Position numbers and translations under genes: made by a program
Notes under the pieces: model-generated
Seen by the model: only the letters and a program-made list of their open reading frames with translations
Told to the model about the DNA's origin: nothing
The model's database searches: none
NCBI GenBank assembly: GCA_031296305.1
Contig: JARLFZ010000038.1
Coordinates: forward strand, 1-34,187
From: Occallatibacter sp.
GTDB lineage: Bacteria; Acidobacteriota; Terriglobia; Terriglobales; Acidobacteriaceae
Direction: 5' to 3'
DNA: 34,187 nucleotides
Shown here: piece by piece, positions 1 through 7,072 of the stretch
How positions within the stretch are numbered: the stretch's first letter is position 1
How the letters are laid out: the number at the start of each line of letters is the position of its first letter

Positions 1-1
1 A

Positions 2-127
2 GGCGCGCTTGTTGAACGGCCTGAGCTGCCTGAAGATCTGACGCAAAGAGCGCCGGTCGAGGTTGATCATCGCGGTATTGTGCTGCCGCGCCGTCACGCG
101 CTAGGCGGGATTATTACACCGCAGTGA
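2..127 (+). CDS. C-terminal end of an unidentified protein (partial)
   Basis: An open frame enters from the left edge and ends at a TGA at 125-127, giving about 41 residues that finish in GGIITPQ. The tail is polar and proline-rich (ERPELPEDL, then a DHRGIVLPRRH stretch), with no recognisable motif, so I give no function. It ends 10 bases before the converging vapC gene, the usual spacing for two convergent genes, which supports it as a real gene end. Only the tail is visible and coding is inferred from the open frame and context alone. Confidence 0.4.
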   Translation, partial: GALVERPELPEDLTQRAPVEVDHRGIVLPRRHALGGIITPQ

Positions 128-137
128 GGCGCAGCGC

Positions 138-566
138 TCAGGCCGTGGTGTCGAGTCCGACCGCTTCGGCCAGCTTTTGCTGACGCTCATCGAATGTCCA
201 GAATCTCTCGGCTCTCAATTCGAGAGCACAGGCGATATGGAGGGAATCGAGGGTACGGACGCCGAAGGTTGGACCGTGACGACGGGCAAGTTCGATACTG
301 GACTCCCAGGCGCGGACCGGAAGGTCGACACACCTCCAGAGCCCTCGACTACAGTCATTCTCGAACTGTTGCCAGAGGCTGAGCGCGCGTGCTTCGGAGA
401 TTCGTGAGCGAAATGTCTGAAAGCTGAATGCGTGTGCCAACTCGGCTCTGTTCAGCGGTGTAAGCAATACCGTGGGTGCGGAAGACATACGCCTATCTGC
501 TTCAGCAGAATGCGATTCCTGCGCGTAAAGGGACGCGATAAAGCTGCTGTCAACGTAGACGTTCAA
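138..566 (-). CDS. vapC: VapC-like PIN-domain ribonuclease toxin
   Basis: This 142-residue protein has the PIN-domain pattern. The N-terminal NVYVDSSF gives acidic residue D6; E42 lies in the RAEL segment; D107 is in TLDSLH and D126 in TFDER. Together they form the four-acid, metal-binding nuclease site of VapC toxins, which typically cut RNA (often tRNA) and stop translation. The length is usual for the family. The only start that keeps the N-terminal aspartate strand is TTG at 564-566; it overlaps the vapB stop (TTGA), so translation is probably coupled to the antitoxin. A purine-rich GGAGAGGAA lies about 11 bases upstream inside vapB. The target RNA cannot be read from sequence. Confidence 0.88.
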   Translation of the reverse strand: MNVYVDSSFIASLYAQESHSAEADRRMSSAPTVLLTPLNRAELAHAFSFQTFRSRISEARALSLWQQFENDCSRGLWRCVDLPVRAWESSIELARRHGPTFGVRTLDSLHIACALELRAERFWTFDERQQKLAEAVGLDTTA

Positions 567-802
567 TAACGGCTATTCCTCTCCGCGATGATGTCTTCCA
601 CGATGGGAATCACTCGGTCACCGAAAATCGCTCGGCGGCGCGCTGCAAAGTCCGGCATTTGCGCGGGTTCAATTCTAGGCGATTCGGGCACGATGCGGGC
701 GACGACGCGGTTGCGCTTGCGGAGCTCCACAACCTCACCGGCTTCTAGCCAAGTGAAAAGCTGTCGCGTGTCGCGGAGTTGGCGTGTGTTTATGCTCGGC
801 AT
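563..802 (-). CDS. vapB: Phd/YefM-type antitoxin of the VapBC pair
   Basis: This 79-residue protein begins with the Phd/YefM signature: an INTRQLRDTRQLF helix followed by a GEVVELRKRNRVVARIVP strand segment, the DNA-binding half of this fold. The C-terminal half (DFAARRRAIFGDRVIP) is the part that would wrap around the toxin. It precedes vapC with a 4-base overlap. Such antitoxins block the toxin and, as a toxin-antitoxin complex, repress their own promoter. No ribosome binding site lies before the ATG at 800-802; a promoter-like element abuts the start codon, so a leaderless mRNA is likely. The family call is firm; leaderless translation is inferred. Confidence 0.85.
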   Translation of the reverse strand: MPSINTRQLRDTRQLFTWLEAGEVVELRKRNRVVARIVPESPRIEPAQMPDFAARRRAIFGDRVIPIVEDIIAERNSRY

Positions 803-838
803 GATCTAAATATGGCACAAAATGTGTCACAAAGTCAA
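803..838 (-). promoter_or_regulatory. Candidate vapBC promoter with overlapping inverted repeat
   Basis: Read on the minus strand, TTGACT (833-838) is followed after 18 bases by CATATT (809-814), then six bases and the vapB ATG. The spacer holds an imperfect inverted repeat (TGTGACAC..GTGCCA), a plausible autoregulatory operator. The -35 is good and the -10 matches 4 of 6. The predicted RNA start coincides with the ATG. Confidence 0.45.
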
Positions 839-861
839 TATCCGATTGATTGGAAAAAGGG

Positions 862-2115
862 TTATTCGTACCGCAGCACCTCAGCCGGGAGCACAGACGC
901 TGCTGCCGAGGACGGATACAGCGTCGCCAGCAGCGAAATTCCAATGGAAACCGCAGAAACAATCACGCCATCGAGCACGCGTGGGGCGAAGGGCAGCGTG
1001 TCGATGGAGTAGACCTCGGCGGAGAGATGGATGAAGTGGTAGTAGCCGCCAGCCCAGGAGGCGAAGTAGCCGAGTGCGAGTCCCAGCACGGTGCCGATGA
1101 CGCTAATCAACAAGCCCTGCAACATGAAGATGCGCCGCACCTGGCGGGGATCCACTCCGAAGCTCATCATCACCGCAATGTCGCGCGTCTTTTCCATCAC
1201 CATCATGGTGAGAGCGATGAGAATGTTGAGCGCGGCCACGATCACGATGAGCCCAATTACGATGAACGTGACCACCTGCTCGAGCTTGAGGGCGCGAAAC
1301 AGCTCGCGATTCTGGTCGGTCCAGTTGGTGGTCATGTAACCGGGGCCTGCGGCCTGCTCAATGGTGCGGGCAATCTCCGGCGCGTGGTTTAGATTGTCGA
1401 CCTTGAAGCTGATCACCGAGAGCAGATCGGGCTCATCGAAGAGGCGCTGCGCGTCGGCGAGACGCAGAAAGCCCATCTCGGCATCGTATTGGTAAAAGCC
1501 GGAGTGAAACGTTCCTGCAACGCGAAAAGTCATGTACTTCGGGATAAGTCCGCCCATCGGGGTCAATTCGCCCTGGGGGCTCACCACCATAACGGAATCG
1601 CCGGCCACTGCGCCGATGGTTTCCGCGAGGTCGCTGCCGAGGACGATGGGCGGCAGTTCCCTGCTCGGTGCGCCGGTTGTTTCAGGCTGCGGCTCCAACT
1701 GCTCGACCGCTCCCGGCGTAGCCTTGGAGAGGAGATCGCTTACGGTGCGCTCATCGTCGGGCAGAATTCCCTCGATCAACGCGTAGCCGTCTCGCGCGCC
1801 GCGCGCCACAACTACCTGCTCGTACAGGCCTGGTGAGGCCGCAGTCACATGCGGCACCTGGCGCAAGCGCGACAAGAGAGGCTGCCAATTAGGAATGCCC
1901 TTCCCCTCGACCTGCATCAACTGCACATGCGCGCTGGAGCCGAGCAGCTTGTCCTGCAGGTCGCGCCGCATGCCGTTGGTAATGGCGAGGGCGATGATGA
2001 GCGCTGCCACGCCCGCTGTCACGCCGGTGACGGAGATTGCGGTGACGACGCCTACTACTGCCTGCCGTCGTTTGGCCTTCAGGTATCGCGCCGCCACGTA
2101 GAATTCGAATCGCAT
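862..2115 (-). CDS. LolC/LolE-family ABC transporter permease
   Basis: This 417-residue inner-membrane protein has the LolC/E/FtsX-type layout. A first membrane helix lies at about residues 20-46 after the RYLKAKRRQAVVG start, followed by a large periplasmic domain (about 50-275), then three helices in the C-terminal third (about 277-308, 333-356, 383-402) with the FtsX-type segment EKTRDIAVMMSFGVDPRQVRRIF. In Gram-negative bacteria such permeases extract lipoproteins from the inner membrane, powered by the ATPase LolD. No LolD gene is next to it: downstream is vapBC and upstream a secreted protein gene ending 5 bases away. A GGAAAAG before the ATG and the tight spacing imply one operon. The ATPase is presumably encoded elsewhere. 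It could equally belong to a MacB-like system of unknown cargo. Confidence 0.85.
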   Translation of the reverse strand: MRFEFYVAARYLKAKRRQAVVGVVTAISVTGVTAGVAALIIALAITNGMRRDLQDKLLGSSAHVQLMQVEGKGIPNWQPLLSRLRQVPHVTAASPGLYEQVVVARGARDGYALIEGILPDDERTVSDLLSKATPGAVEQLEPQPETTGAPSRELPPIVLGSDLAETIGAVAGDSVMVVSPQGELTPMGGLIPKYMTFRVAGTFHSGFYQYDAEMGFLRLADAQRLFDEPDLLSVISFKVDNLNHAPEIARTIEQAAGPGYMTTNWTDQNRELFRALKLEQVVTFIVIGLIVIVAALNILIALTMMVMEKTRDIAVMMSFGVDPRQVRRIFMLQGLLISVIGTVLGLALGYFASWAGGYYHFIHLSAEVYSIDTLPFAPRVLDGVIVSAVSIGISLLATLYPSSAAASVLPAEVLRYE

Positions 2116-2120
2116 GACGC

Positions 2121-4439
2121 CTACTTTTCCTGGGCGGGAATCACTGTCTTGGCCACGCCAACGTTGTCATAGCGATCGTAGGCGCGGACGGTGATGAGGT
2201 GCTCGACGGGCTTCGCGCCTGCCGTCACATCCACATCGAAGCGAATCTCGTAATGCTCGCGCTTAGCATCGGAGAGATGGCCCACAGGATCGATGTGCTG
2301 CCACGGGCCCGCGTCGAATGAGTACTCGGCGTGTGCAATCGGAGAAGTGGCGTCATCGGCATCAAAGCTGAAGAGGAACGCCTTCTTGCAGCCGGTATCG
2401 GAGCAACTTCCCTGCTGAGCCGCCGCCTTCAGATTCGTAATCACCGGCGGTGTAGTGTCGATCTCGAAGCGGTCGCTCGGCTTTTCGCCGGTAAGCGCAT
2501 CGCCTGGCGTATGGGAGGGTGCGTCGGAGGCGACAACTTTGATGCGATAACCGCCGTCAGGGATCAGCGTGGCATCGAAGCTGTAGGCCTTCTCGGTGAT
2601 CTTGTCCTTGAGCAGCCGCCACACCGTCTCGCCATCACCGCGCAGGTAGAGGGAGTAGATCAGATCGTCGCCGTCGTCGTCGTGCGCGGCCCAACGCACG
2701 GTCACACCGGTGCGATCCTTGTTCGCTTGTAGGGCGCCGCTCGATCCGCCGTCAAAGGTGACCGTTGAACCCTGGCTGGGCGTGGGGAACGCGATGCTCA
2801 CGGTCTGGTTCTGAGAAATCGCACCCTGCGGATTCAGGCGCGCTCCGGGAACGACCACCAGATCGTCTACCACGGGCGCGGAGTTTACAGGCAAGTAGTT
2901 GACGCCTACACTTCCCAGCGCACCGTCTTTGTGCAGTTCGGCCTTCCACTGAAGAAAGCGCCCCGGCGGCGAGGCTACGGAACTATCATGCAACGGCTGC
3001 CAGTCGCTCCAGCCGCGCACCGGCTGCTCCACATTGCCTGAACGGGTAAAGACCTCGTAGCCCGCCGAACCCGGCTCGACCTCCACGCGGCCAAAGCGCG
3101 CAAAGGCGCCGGCGTCCAGAACGTCGCTCGCGTATTCGTGCTTTTCCGACGCGCCCAGCAGAACAACTTTGCCGGTGTTCCCAGTACCGATGACGACTCC
3201 GCCCATTCCTTCCGCGCCCTGAACGGAAGCGAGGCTCAGGCCCTGTTGCGCCTGCAGATGGGCGACGTCGGCGTAGCTGCCGTCGTCACGAATGCGGAAG
3301 ATGCGTCCACGATTCCCGCTCAGCGCCAAAAGGCCATCGGCGCGGGCAGCCAGCGCATAGACAATTTCATCTTTGCCCGACCAGAGTTTGCGTGGCGCAT
3401 GGCCCTCCGTCAAGGCGTAAATATCCGTCCCCTCGGGTACGGAGGCACTGGTGTTTGCCGCCTGCAACGACTCCGGCTGCACGATGGTGACGCTGACCGA
3501 GCCGATTCCCTGCACTGGCAGCGGGGGCAACGGGTTGCGGCTCTTGTCGCCCACGCACGCCGCATAGATTGTGCCGTTGGTCCCGATCACAACGGATGTA
3601 ACCTCGCGCCGGGGCGCTTCAAAGAGCACGTATCCCTTGCCCTGAGGATCGATGCGGTAAACCAGCCCTGAACCATCGGAGCCGGCAATCAGATTCCCCT
3701 TCGCGTCCCACGCCAGAGTGCGGATATGTGCTTCATCGCTCTTGAAGAAAAGCTCCGGCGGCGCGCCGGGCTTCGCGGGGTCGACGCGGTAGATGGCGCC
3801 GGGATTGCCGGTTGCGATGTAGAGCCGTCCGGCAGAGTCCAGGGTCAGTGCCCATACATAGCGTGATTGGGCGCTCGGTTGCGGCGAAGCGGGTTTGCCT
3901 TCCCCGCCTGCTGCCGTGCCTAGCTTGGCGGCATCGAAGACCACGGTGGCATTCGATTCGTCCTGCTTCTCAGTGGCATTGGTGCCCAGTTTGTAGACCC
4001 TGCCGCTGGGCAGCGTCGCCGCATACAGCGCGCCATCGGGTCCCAGGCACAAAGCCTGAACGCTCAGATCCTTGGTTTCAAAGAGTGTGAATGGCTTTTT
4101 GCCCTTTTGCCCGGCCAGCCGCAGCACCGAAGCGGGAGTGCCGGTTCCGGCGTAGACCTGGCCTGTCTTATCGGCAGCTAATGCCCATACAAAGGTCGAC
4201 GGCGTGGTCAGTTGCTCGGTCAGCCCGGGTCCCTGGCGCAGTTGGCCGCCGCTCTCAATCGCCACCCCGTCAGGAGTGCCTTTCTCAAACTCCTCCATTT
4301 GCGATTGCGTCCACAGGTGCGTTCCCTGGGCGGAGGCAAATGCGGGGCCAGACATCAATCCCGCGGCAATAAGAAGCGGAAGCGCAATAGAGGCGTAAGC
4401 GGAGAGAGGGCGATAAGCGCAACGGGAAAGGCCAGACAT
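2121..4439 (-). CDS. Secreted propeller-like protein with C-terminal Fn3/cadherin-like domains
   Basis: Starting at ATG 4437-4439 gives 772 residues. The frame stays open further upstream, but that part runs into a repeat element at 4587-4658. The chosen start gives a clear signal peptide: basic RCAYR, a hydrophobic stretch, then PAFA as cleavage site. GGAAG sits just before this ATG. Residues from about 70 to 430 hold recurring blade-like segments (LYIATGNPGAIYRVDP, LIAGSDGSGLVYRIDP, IYAACVGDKS), as in NHL/SMP-30-like beta-propellers. The last 250 or so residues resemble Fn3/cadherin-like beta-sandwiches (WAAHDDDGDDLIYSLYLR; FEIDTTPPVITNL). It is probably periplasmic or surface exposed. It shares an operon with the LolC/E-type permease, which may handle it or its ligand; that link is inference. 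No enzyme motif was seen. Confidence 0.8.
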   Translation of the reverse strand: MSGLSRCAYRPLSAYASIALPLLIAAGLMSGPAFASAQGTHLWTQSQMEEFEKGTPDGVAIESGGQLRQGPGLTEQLTTPSTFVWALAADKTGQVYAGTGTPASVLRLAGQKGKKPFTLFETKDLSVQALCLGPDGALYAATLPSGRVYKLGTNATEKQDESNATVVFDAAKLGTAAGGEGKPASPQPSAQSRYVWALTLDSAGRLYIATGNPGAIYRVDPAKPGAPPELFFKSDEAHIRTLAWDAKGNLIAGSDGSGLVYRIDPQGKGYVLFEAPRREVTSVVIGTNGTIYAACVGDKSRNPLPPLPVQGIGSVSVTIVQPESLQAANTSASVPEGTDIYALTEGHAPRKLWSGKDEIVYALAARADGLLALSGNRGRIFRIRDDGSYADVAHLQAQQGLSLASVQGAEGMGGVVIGTGNTGKVVLLGASEKHEYASDVLDAGAFARFGRVEVEPGSAGYEVFTRSGNVEQPVRGWSDWQPLHDSSVASPPGRFLQWKAELHKDGALGSVGVNYLPVNSAPVVDDLVVVPGARLNPQGAISQNQTVSIAFPTPSQGSTVTFDGGSSGALQANKDRTGVTVRWAAHDDDGDDLIYSLYLRGDGETVWRLLKDKITEKAYSFDATLIPDGGYRIKVVASDAPSHTPGDALTGEKPSDRFEIDTTPPVITNLKAAAQQGSCSDTGCKKAFLFSFDADDATSPIAHAEYSFDAGPWQHIDPVGHLSDAKREHYEIRFDVDVTAGAKPVEHLITVRAYDRYDNVGVAKTVIPAQEK

Positions 4440-4586
4440 TCTTCCGTTGAGTCTACTAGAGATTGGCCGGTGAGCAGAGCCTGAACGGCCGGTGGAACGC
4501 TGAGGAATCTGGCGAAGCTCTGGGGGAGTGGCGCCAGCCCGGGGGCGGAAAAACTCCGACAGCGCCCGGGGCTGCGACGAAAACCA

Positions 4587-4658
4587 TCCCTCGGGGGCTA
4601 AAGCCGGAGTCATTGTTGCCGGACCTATTGGCACGGATAAATCCGTGCCCTTTCAAAA
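4587..4658 (+). repeat. Family A palindromic repeat unit
   Basis: The unit starts TCCCTCGGGGGCTAAAGCC and ends with GGCACGGATAAATCCGTGCC (9-bp perfect arms, AA centre) followed by CTTTCAAAA. The same two-palindrome layout recurs at 9009, 13152, 14579, 21808, 28735, 31991 (inverted) and 32079. Confidence 0.85.
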
Positions 4659-4866
4659 CACGCCCTTCTGTTGACCGTTCGCGCTGTCTACGATCCCCAA
4701 AACTGGACTCACACTTCTGCCGCCAAGCCGGGCCGATTTCGCGACAGCGAGGGGGGATTTTCGGTGAGGTGGCGCACAACGTTCATGGCATCACACTTTA
4801 GATTTATATAATGAACACGACTTTCCCACAGCTTGCACACTCTGGCTAACTTTTTCCACTGAGGTG

Positions 4867-4900
4867 TTGCCAGTCGTATTTTCGGAAGACTAGTATTCCG
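4867..4900 (+). promoter_or_regulatory. Candidate gvpL/F promoter with palindromic operator
   Basis: TTGCCA (4867-4872), an 18-base spacer and TAGTAT (4891-4896) form a reasonable promoter. The -10 lies inside an 18-base palindrome, CGGAAGACTAGTATTCCG (4883-4900), in which 16 of 18 positions are symmetric, so a repressor could cover it. The start codon is about 130 bases downstream. Confidence 0.4.
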
Positions 4901-5031
4901 GTTAGTTCAATGGAGCCGCGACTACAGTCCCGCCTTCGTACCACTATGCATGCAGTTGTTCCCAAGTTCACAGAGCTTCATCAACCAGCGGCGCCAGACG
5001 TTAGGGGCGCACGCGGACGGAGTGTCTCGTC

Positions 5032-5859
5032 ATGGCATGGTATGCCTACTGCATCGGTGAAAAACAAGCTTTTCCTGCTTTAGCGCGTCATCGTAAACCG
5101 GTTCCTATGGAAACGGTTCTTGGAGTCAGTGGCAATCAGGTTTTCCTTTACCCGGCCAGCGATCTTGCGGTGATTGTAAGCGAACACAATCCTCAGGAAT
5201 TGCTTAACCAAAAATCAGGCGTCGATCACGCTCGAGTCATCGCCGACTGCTTCCGGCATTCCACCGTCCTTCCCTTCCGTTTCGGCACGGTCTTTCACGA
5301 CGACGAGACGTTGCGCAAGTCGATTCGTTCCAACCAGCGCCAATTCCTCGGTAACATCGATAAGCTGCGCGGCAAGACCGAGATGCACCTGAAGATCTTT
5401 GTCGACGACTGCTGCGCCCGCGAGATTGAGAAGCATCTGGTCAGCGAAAACGTCGGCCGGGCCTATCTCAGCAATCTGCGCGAGAACGCATCGCGTGCGC
5501 GCGAACGGCAAACACGGGCGCGCGCCGTCAGTTTCCAGATGCACCGGCTCTTCCTGCCTCTCGATGAAGATGTGAGCTGCCGGTTGATGGAAAACGGCAA
5601 GATGCAGTTGGACATTGCGCATCTTATCGATCGCAAGTGCGTGGAGCGTTATCACAACAAGTTCACATCCACCAGCGCCATCATGCGCGAGTGTCAGATG
5701 CAGCTTTCAGGACCGTGGCCGCCGTATCATTTCGTTCACAAACTTACTCGTCCCGTGCACGCGCAGACGCCGGCCGCAGCCCCAGTACCCATTCCGGCAT
5801 CGGATTCGGTTGAAACTCCGGTAGTCACCCTCATGGAGCCGACGCCGGTGTTCGTTTAA
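5032..5859 (+). CDS. Solitary GvpL/GvpF-family protein
   Basis: This 275-residue protein carries family landmarks of gas vesicle proteins GvpL/GvpF: a YAYCI start, VLPFRFGTVF at residues 79-88, a central KTEMHLKIFVD segment, and the near-invariant GPWPPYHF at 227-234. In gas vesicle producers these proteins act as accessory or minor shell components during assembly. None of the other gvp genes (A, N, K, J) lies in this window, so gas vesicle formation here is not supported. The 40-residue proline/alanine-rich tail (TPAAAPVPIPASDS) is likely disordered. The ATG has a good CGGAG nine bases upstream. A terminator directly follows, so it is probably a single-gene transcript. Lone GvpL/F-like proteins may have another role; that is inference. 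Confidence 0.85.
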   Translation: MAWYAYCIGEKQAFPALARHRKPVPMETVLGVSGNQVFLYPASDLAVIVSEHNPQELLNQKSGVDHARVIADCFRHSTVLPFRFGTVFHDDETLRKSIRSNQRQFLGNIDKLRGKTEMHLKIFVDDCCAREIEKHLVSENVGRAYLSNLRENASRARERQTRARAVSFQMHRLFLPLDEDVSCRLMENGKMQLDIAHLIDRKCVERYHNKFTSTSAIMRECQMQLSGPWPPYHFVHKLTRPVHAQTPAAAPVPIPASDSVETPVVTLMEPTPVFV

Positions 5860-5888
5860 GTTCTCCATCCAAGTCTCGAAGGGAACAA

Positions 5889-5918
5889 GGCTCCAGCATT
5901 TGCTGGGGCCTTTTCTTT
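5889..5918 (+). terminator. Rho-independent terminator after gvpL/F
   Basis: GGCTCCAGC (5889-5897), a four-base loop ATTT and GCTGGGGCC (5902-5910) form a nine-pair stem including one G-T pair, followed by TTTTCTTT. It lies 30 bases after the gvpL/F stop. Confidence 0.85.
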
Positions 5919-5972
5919 CGATCGTCCTCTCACCGGCGCAACCTGGATATGCCGCATGCGCGTCGCATGGCC

Positions 5973-5978
5973 TAATCT
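5973..5978 (+). promoter_or_regulatory. Candidate -10 element for a leaderless ypdA mRNA
   Basis: TAATCT is followed by exactly six bases and the ypdA ATG (5985). No ribosome binding site is present. It fits the TANNNT pattern and the same spacing as uvrB and nfo, but no clear -35 is visible. Confidence 0.35.
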
Positions 5979-5984
5979 AATGAC

Positions 5985-7043
5985 ATGAGCGACGCTACAG
6001 AACGTGCGGGGCAGGATGCTGATTTCGATCTCCTGGTAGTGGGAGCGGGGCCGACCGGGCTGGCTTCCGCGATCGAGGCAAAAAAGGCCGGTTTTCGCGT
6101 GGTGCTGGTCGACAAGGGCTGCGTTTGCAACTCTATCTTTCACTATCCCGCACACATGACCTTCTTCACCACTTCCGAGCTGCTGGAAATCGGCGGCATT
6201 CCCTTCCCCAGCCCCAACGCCAAGCCGACGCGGAATGAGGCGCTCGAATACTATCGCCAGGTCGCGGCCTATTACCAATTGGATATTCGCCAATACCACC
6301 GCGTGGAGCGGGTCAGCGGGATCGATGGCGATTTTACGGTGCAGACTACAGATCGCTTTGGACGGCACGGCGAATTGAAGTCGCGCAAGCTCGTTCTTTC
6401 CATTGGCTACTACGATCTGCCCAACTGGATGGGCATTCCGGGCGAAACCCTGAGCAAGGTGCACCATTACTACCACGATCCCCATCCTTATTACGACACG
6501 GACGTCGCTGTGGTAGGAGGCAAGAATTCCGCGGCCATTGCGGCACTCGAATTGTGGCGTCACGGCGCGCGGGTCACGCTCATTTATCGCGGCGACGGCG
6601 TACAGCCCCACGTGAAGTACTGGATCAAGCCGGATCTCGAAAACCGCATCAAGAACGGCGAGATCAAAGCCTATTTTGAGACGCGGGTCACGGAGATCAC
6701 GCCCGACGCCATCGTGGTGGAAACACCTGCGGGCCGCGAGACCCTGGCTAACGATTTCGTTTTTGCCATGACGGGGTATCATCCCGACTTTACTTTTCTA
6801 GAGCGCCTGGGTATTCACTTCGAGGGCCCCGACCGTTTGCCCGTCTGCAACCCGGAAACGCTCGAAAGCAACGTTCCCGGCATCTATCTGGCAGGAGTGA
6901 TTGTGGCGGGGTCGCGCACCAACGAGATCTTCATTGAGAACGGACGCTTTCACGGACGCCTGATCGCGGCATCGCTGCTCGAAAAGTTGACTGTGCGCGA
7001 CGAGTTACGTCAACCCGTTGTCGCAAGTGATCCGGTAGAGTAA
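5985..7043 (+). CDS. ypdA: YpdA-family putative bacillithiol disulfide reductase
   Basis: This 352-residue flavoprotein has an N-terminal FAD-binding GxGxxG motif (VVGAGPTG, residues 18-25), the YpdA-typical DKGCVCNSIFHYP segment (about 43-55), and a second dinucleotide motif for NADPH (VVGGKNSA, 176-183). The C-terminal FAD contact region reads GIYLAGVIVAGS. YpdA reduces bacillithiol disulfide with NADPH in Firmicutes. The family also occurs in Acidobacteria and Bacteroidetes, and its presence suggests a bacillithiol-type thiol pool. No thioredoxin-reductase-type CxxC is present, as expected. The next gene, a histidine kinase, starts 29 bases downstream on the same strand, so the two are probably co-transcribed. 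The start codon has no ribosome binding site. Confidence 0.9.
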   Translation: MSDATERAGQDADFDLLVVGAGPTGLASAIEAKKAGFRVVLVDKGCVCNSIFHYPAHMTFFTTSELLEIGGIPFPSPNAKPTRNEALEYYRQVAAYYQLDIRQYHRVERVSGIDGDFTVQTTDRFGRHGELKSRKLVLSIGYYDLPNWMGIPGETLSKVHHYYHDPHPYYDTDVAVVGGKNSAAIAALELWRHGARVTLIYRGDGVQPHVKYWIKPDLENRIKNGEIKAYFETRVTEITPDAIVVETPAGRETLANDFVFAMTGYHPDFTFLERLGIHFEGPDRLPVCNPETLESNVPGIYLAGVIVAGSRTNEIFIENGRFHGRLIAASLLEKLTVRDELRQPVVASDPVE

Positions 7044-7072
7044 GGCCTTAGAAATTTTCCGGGGGTAGAGTA

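Larger units (their letters stand above)
4440..5031. other. Intergenic region between divergent genes
   Basis: No convincing gene is seen in these 592 bases. They hold one family A palindromic repeat (4587-4658), a TATAAT hexamer at 4807-4812 in an AT-rich patch without a good -35, and a better promoter/operator candidate at 4867-4900 before gvpL/F. Confidence 0.6.

Noticed and set aside
4440..4634. Upstream extension of the propeller gene
   Set aside because: The extension runs into a family A repeat and would hide the signal peptide.
4807..4812. TATAAT as the main gvpL/F promoter
   Set aside because: There is no matching -35, and a better promoter with an operator lies 60-80 bases nearer the gene.
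5856..6782. 308-codon antisense open frame over ypdA
   Set aside because: The opposite strand has clear flavoprotein motifs; the antisense protein has none.
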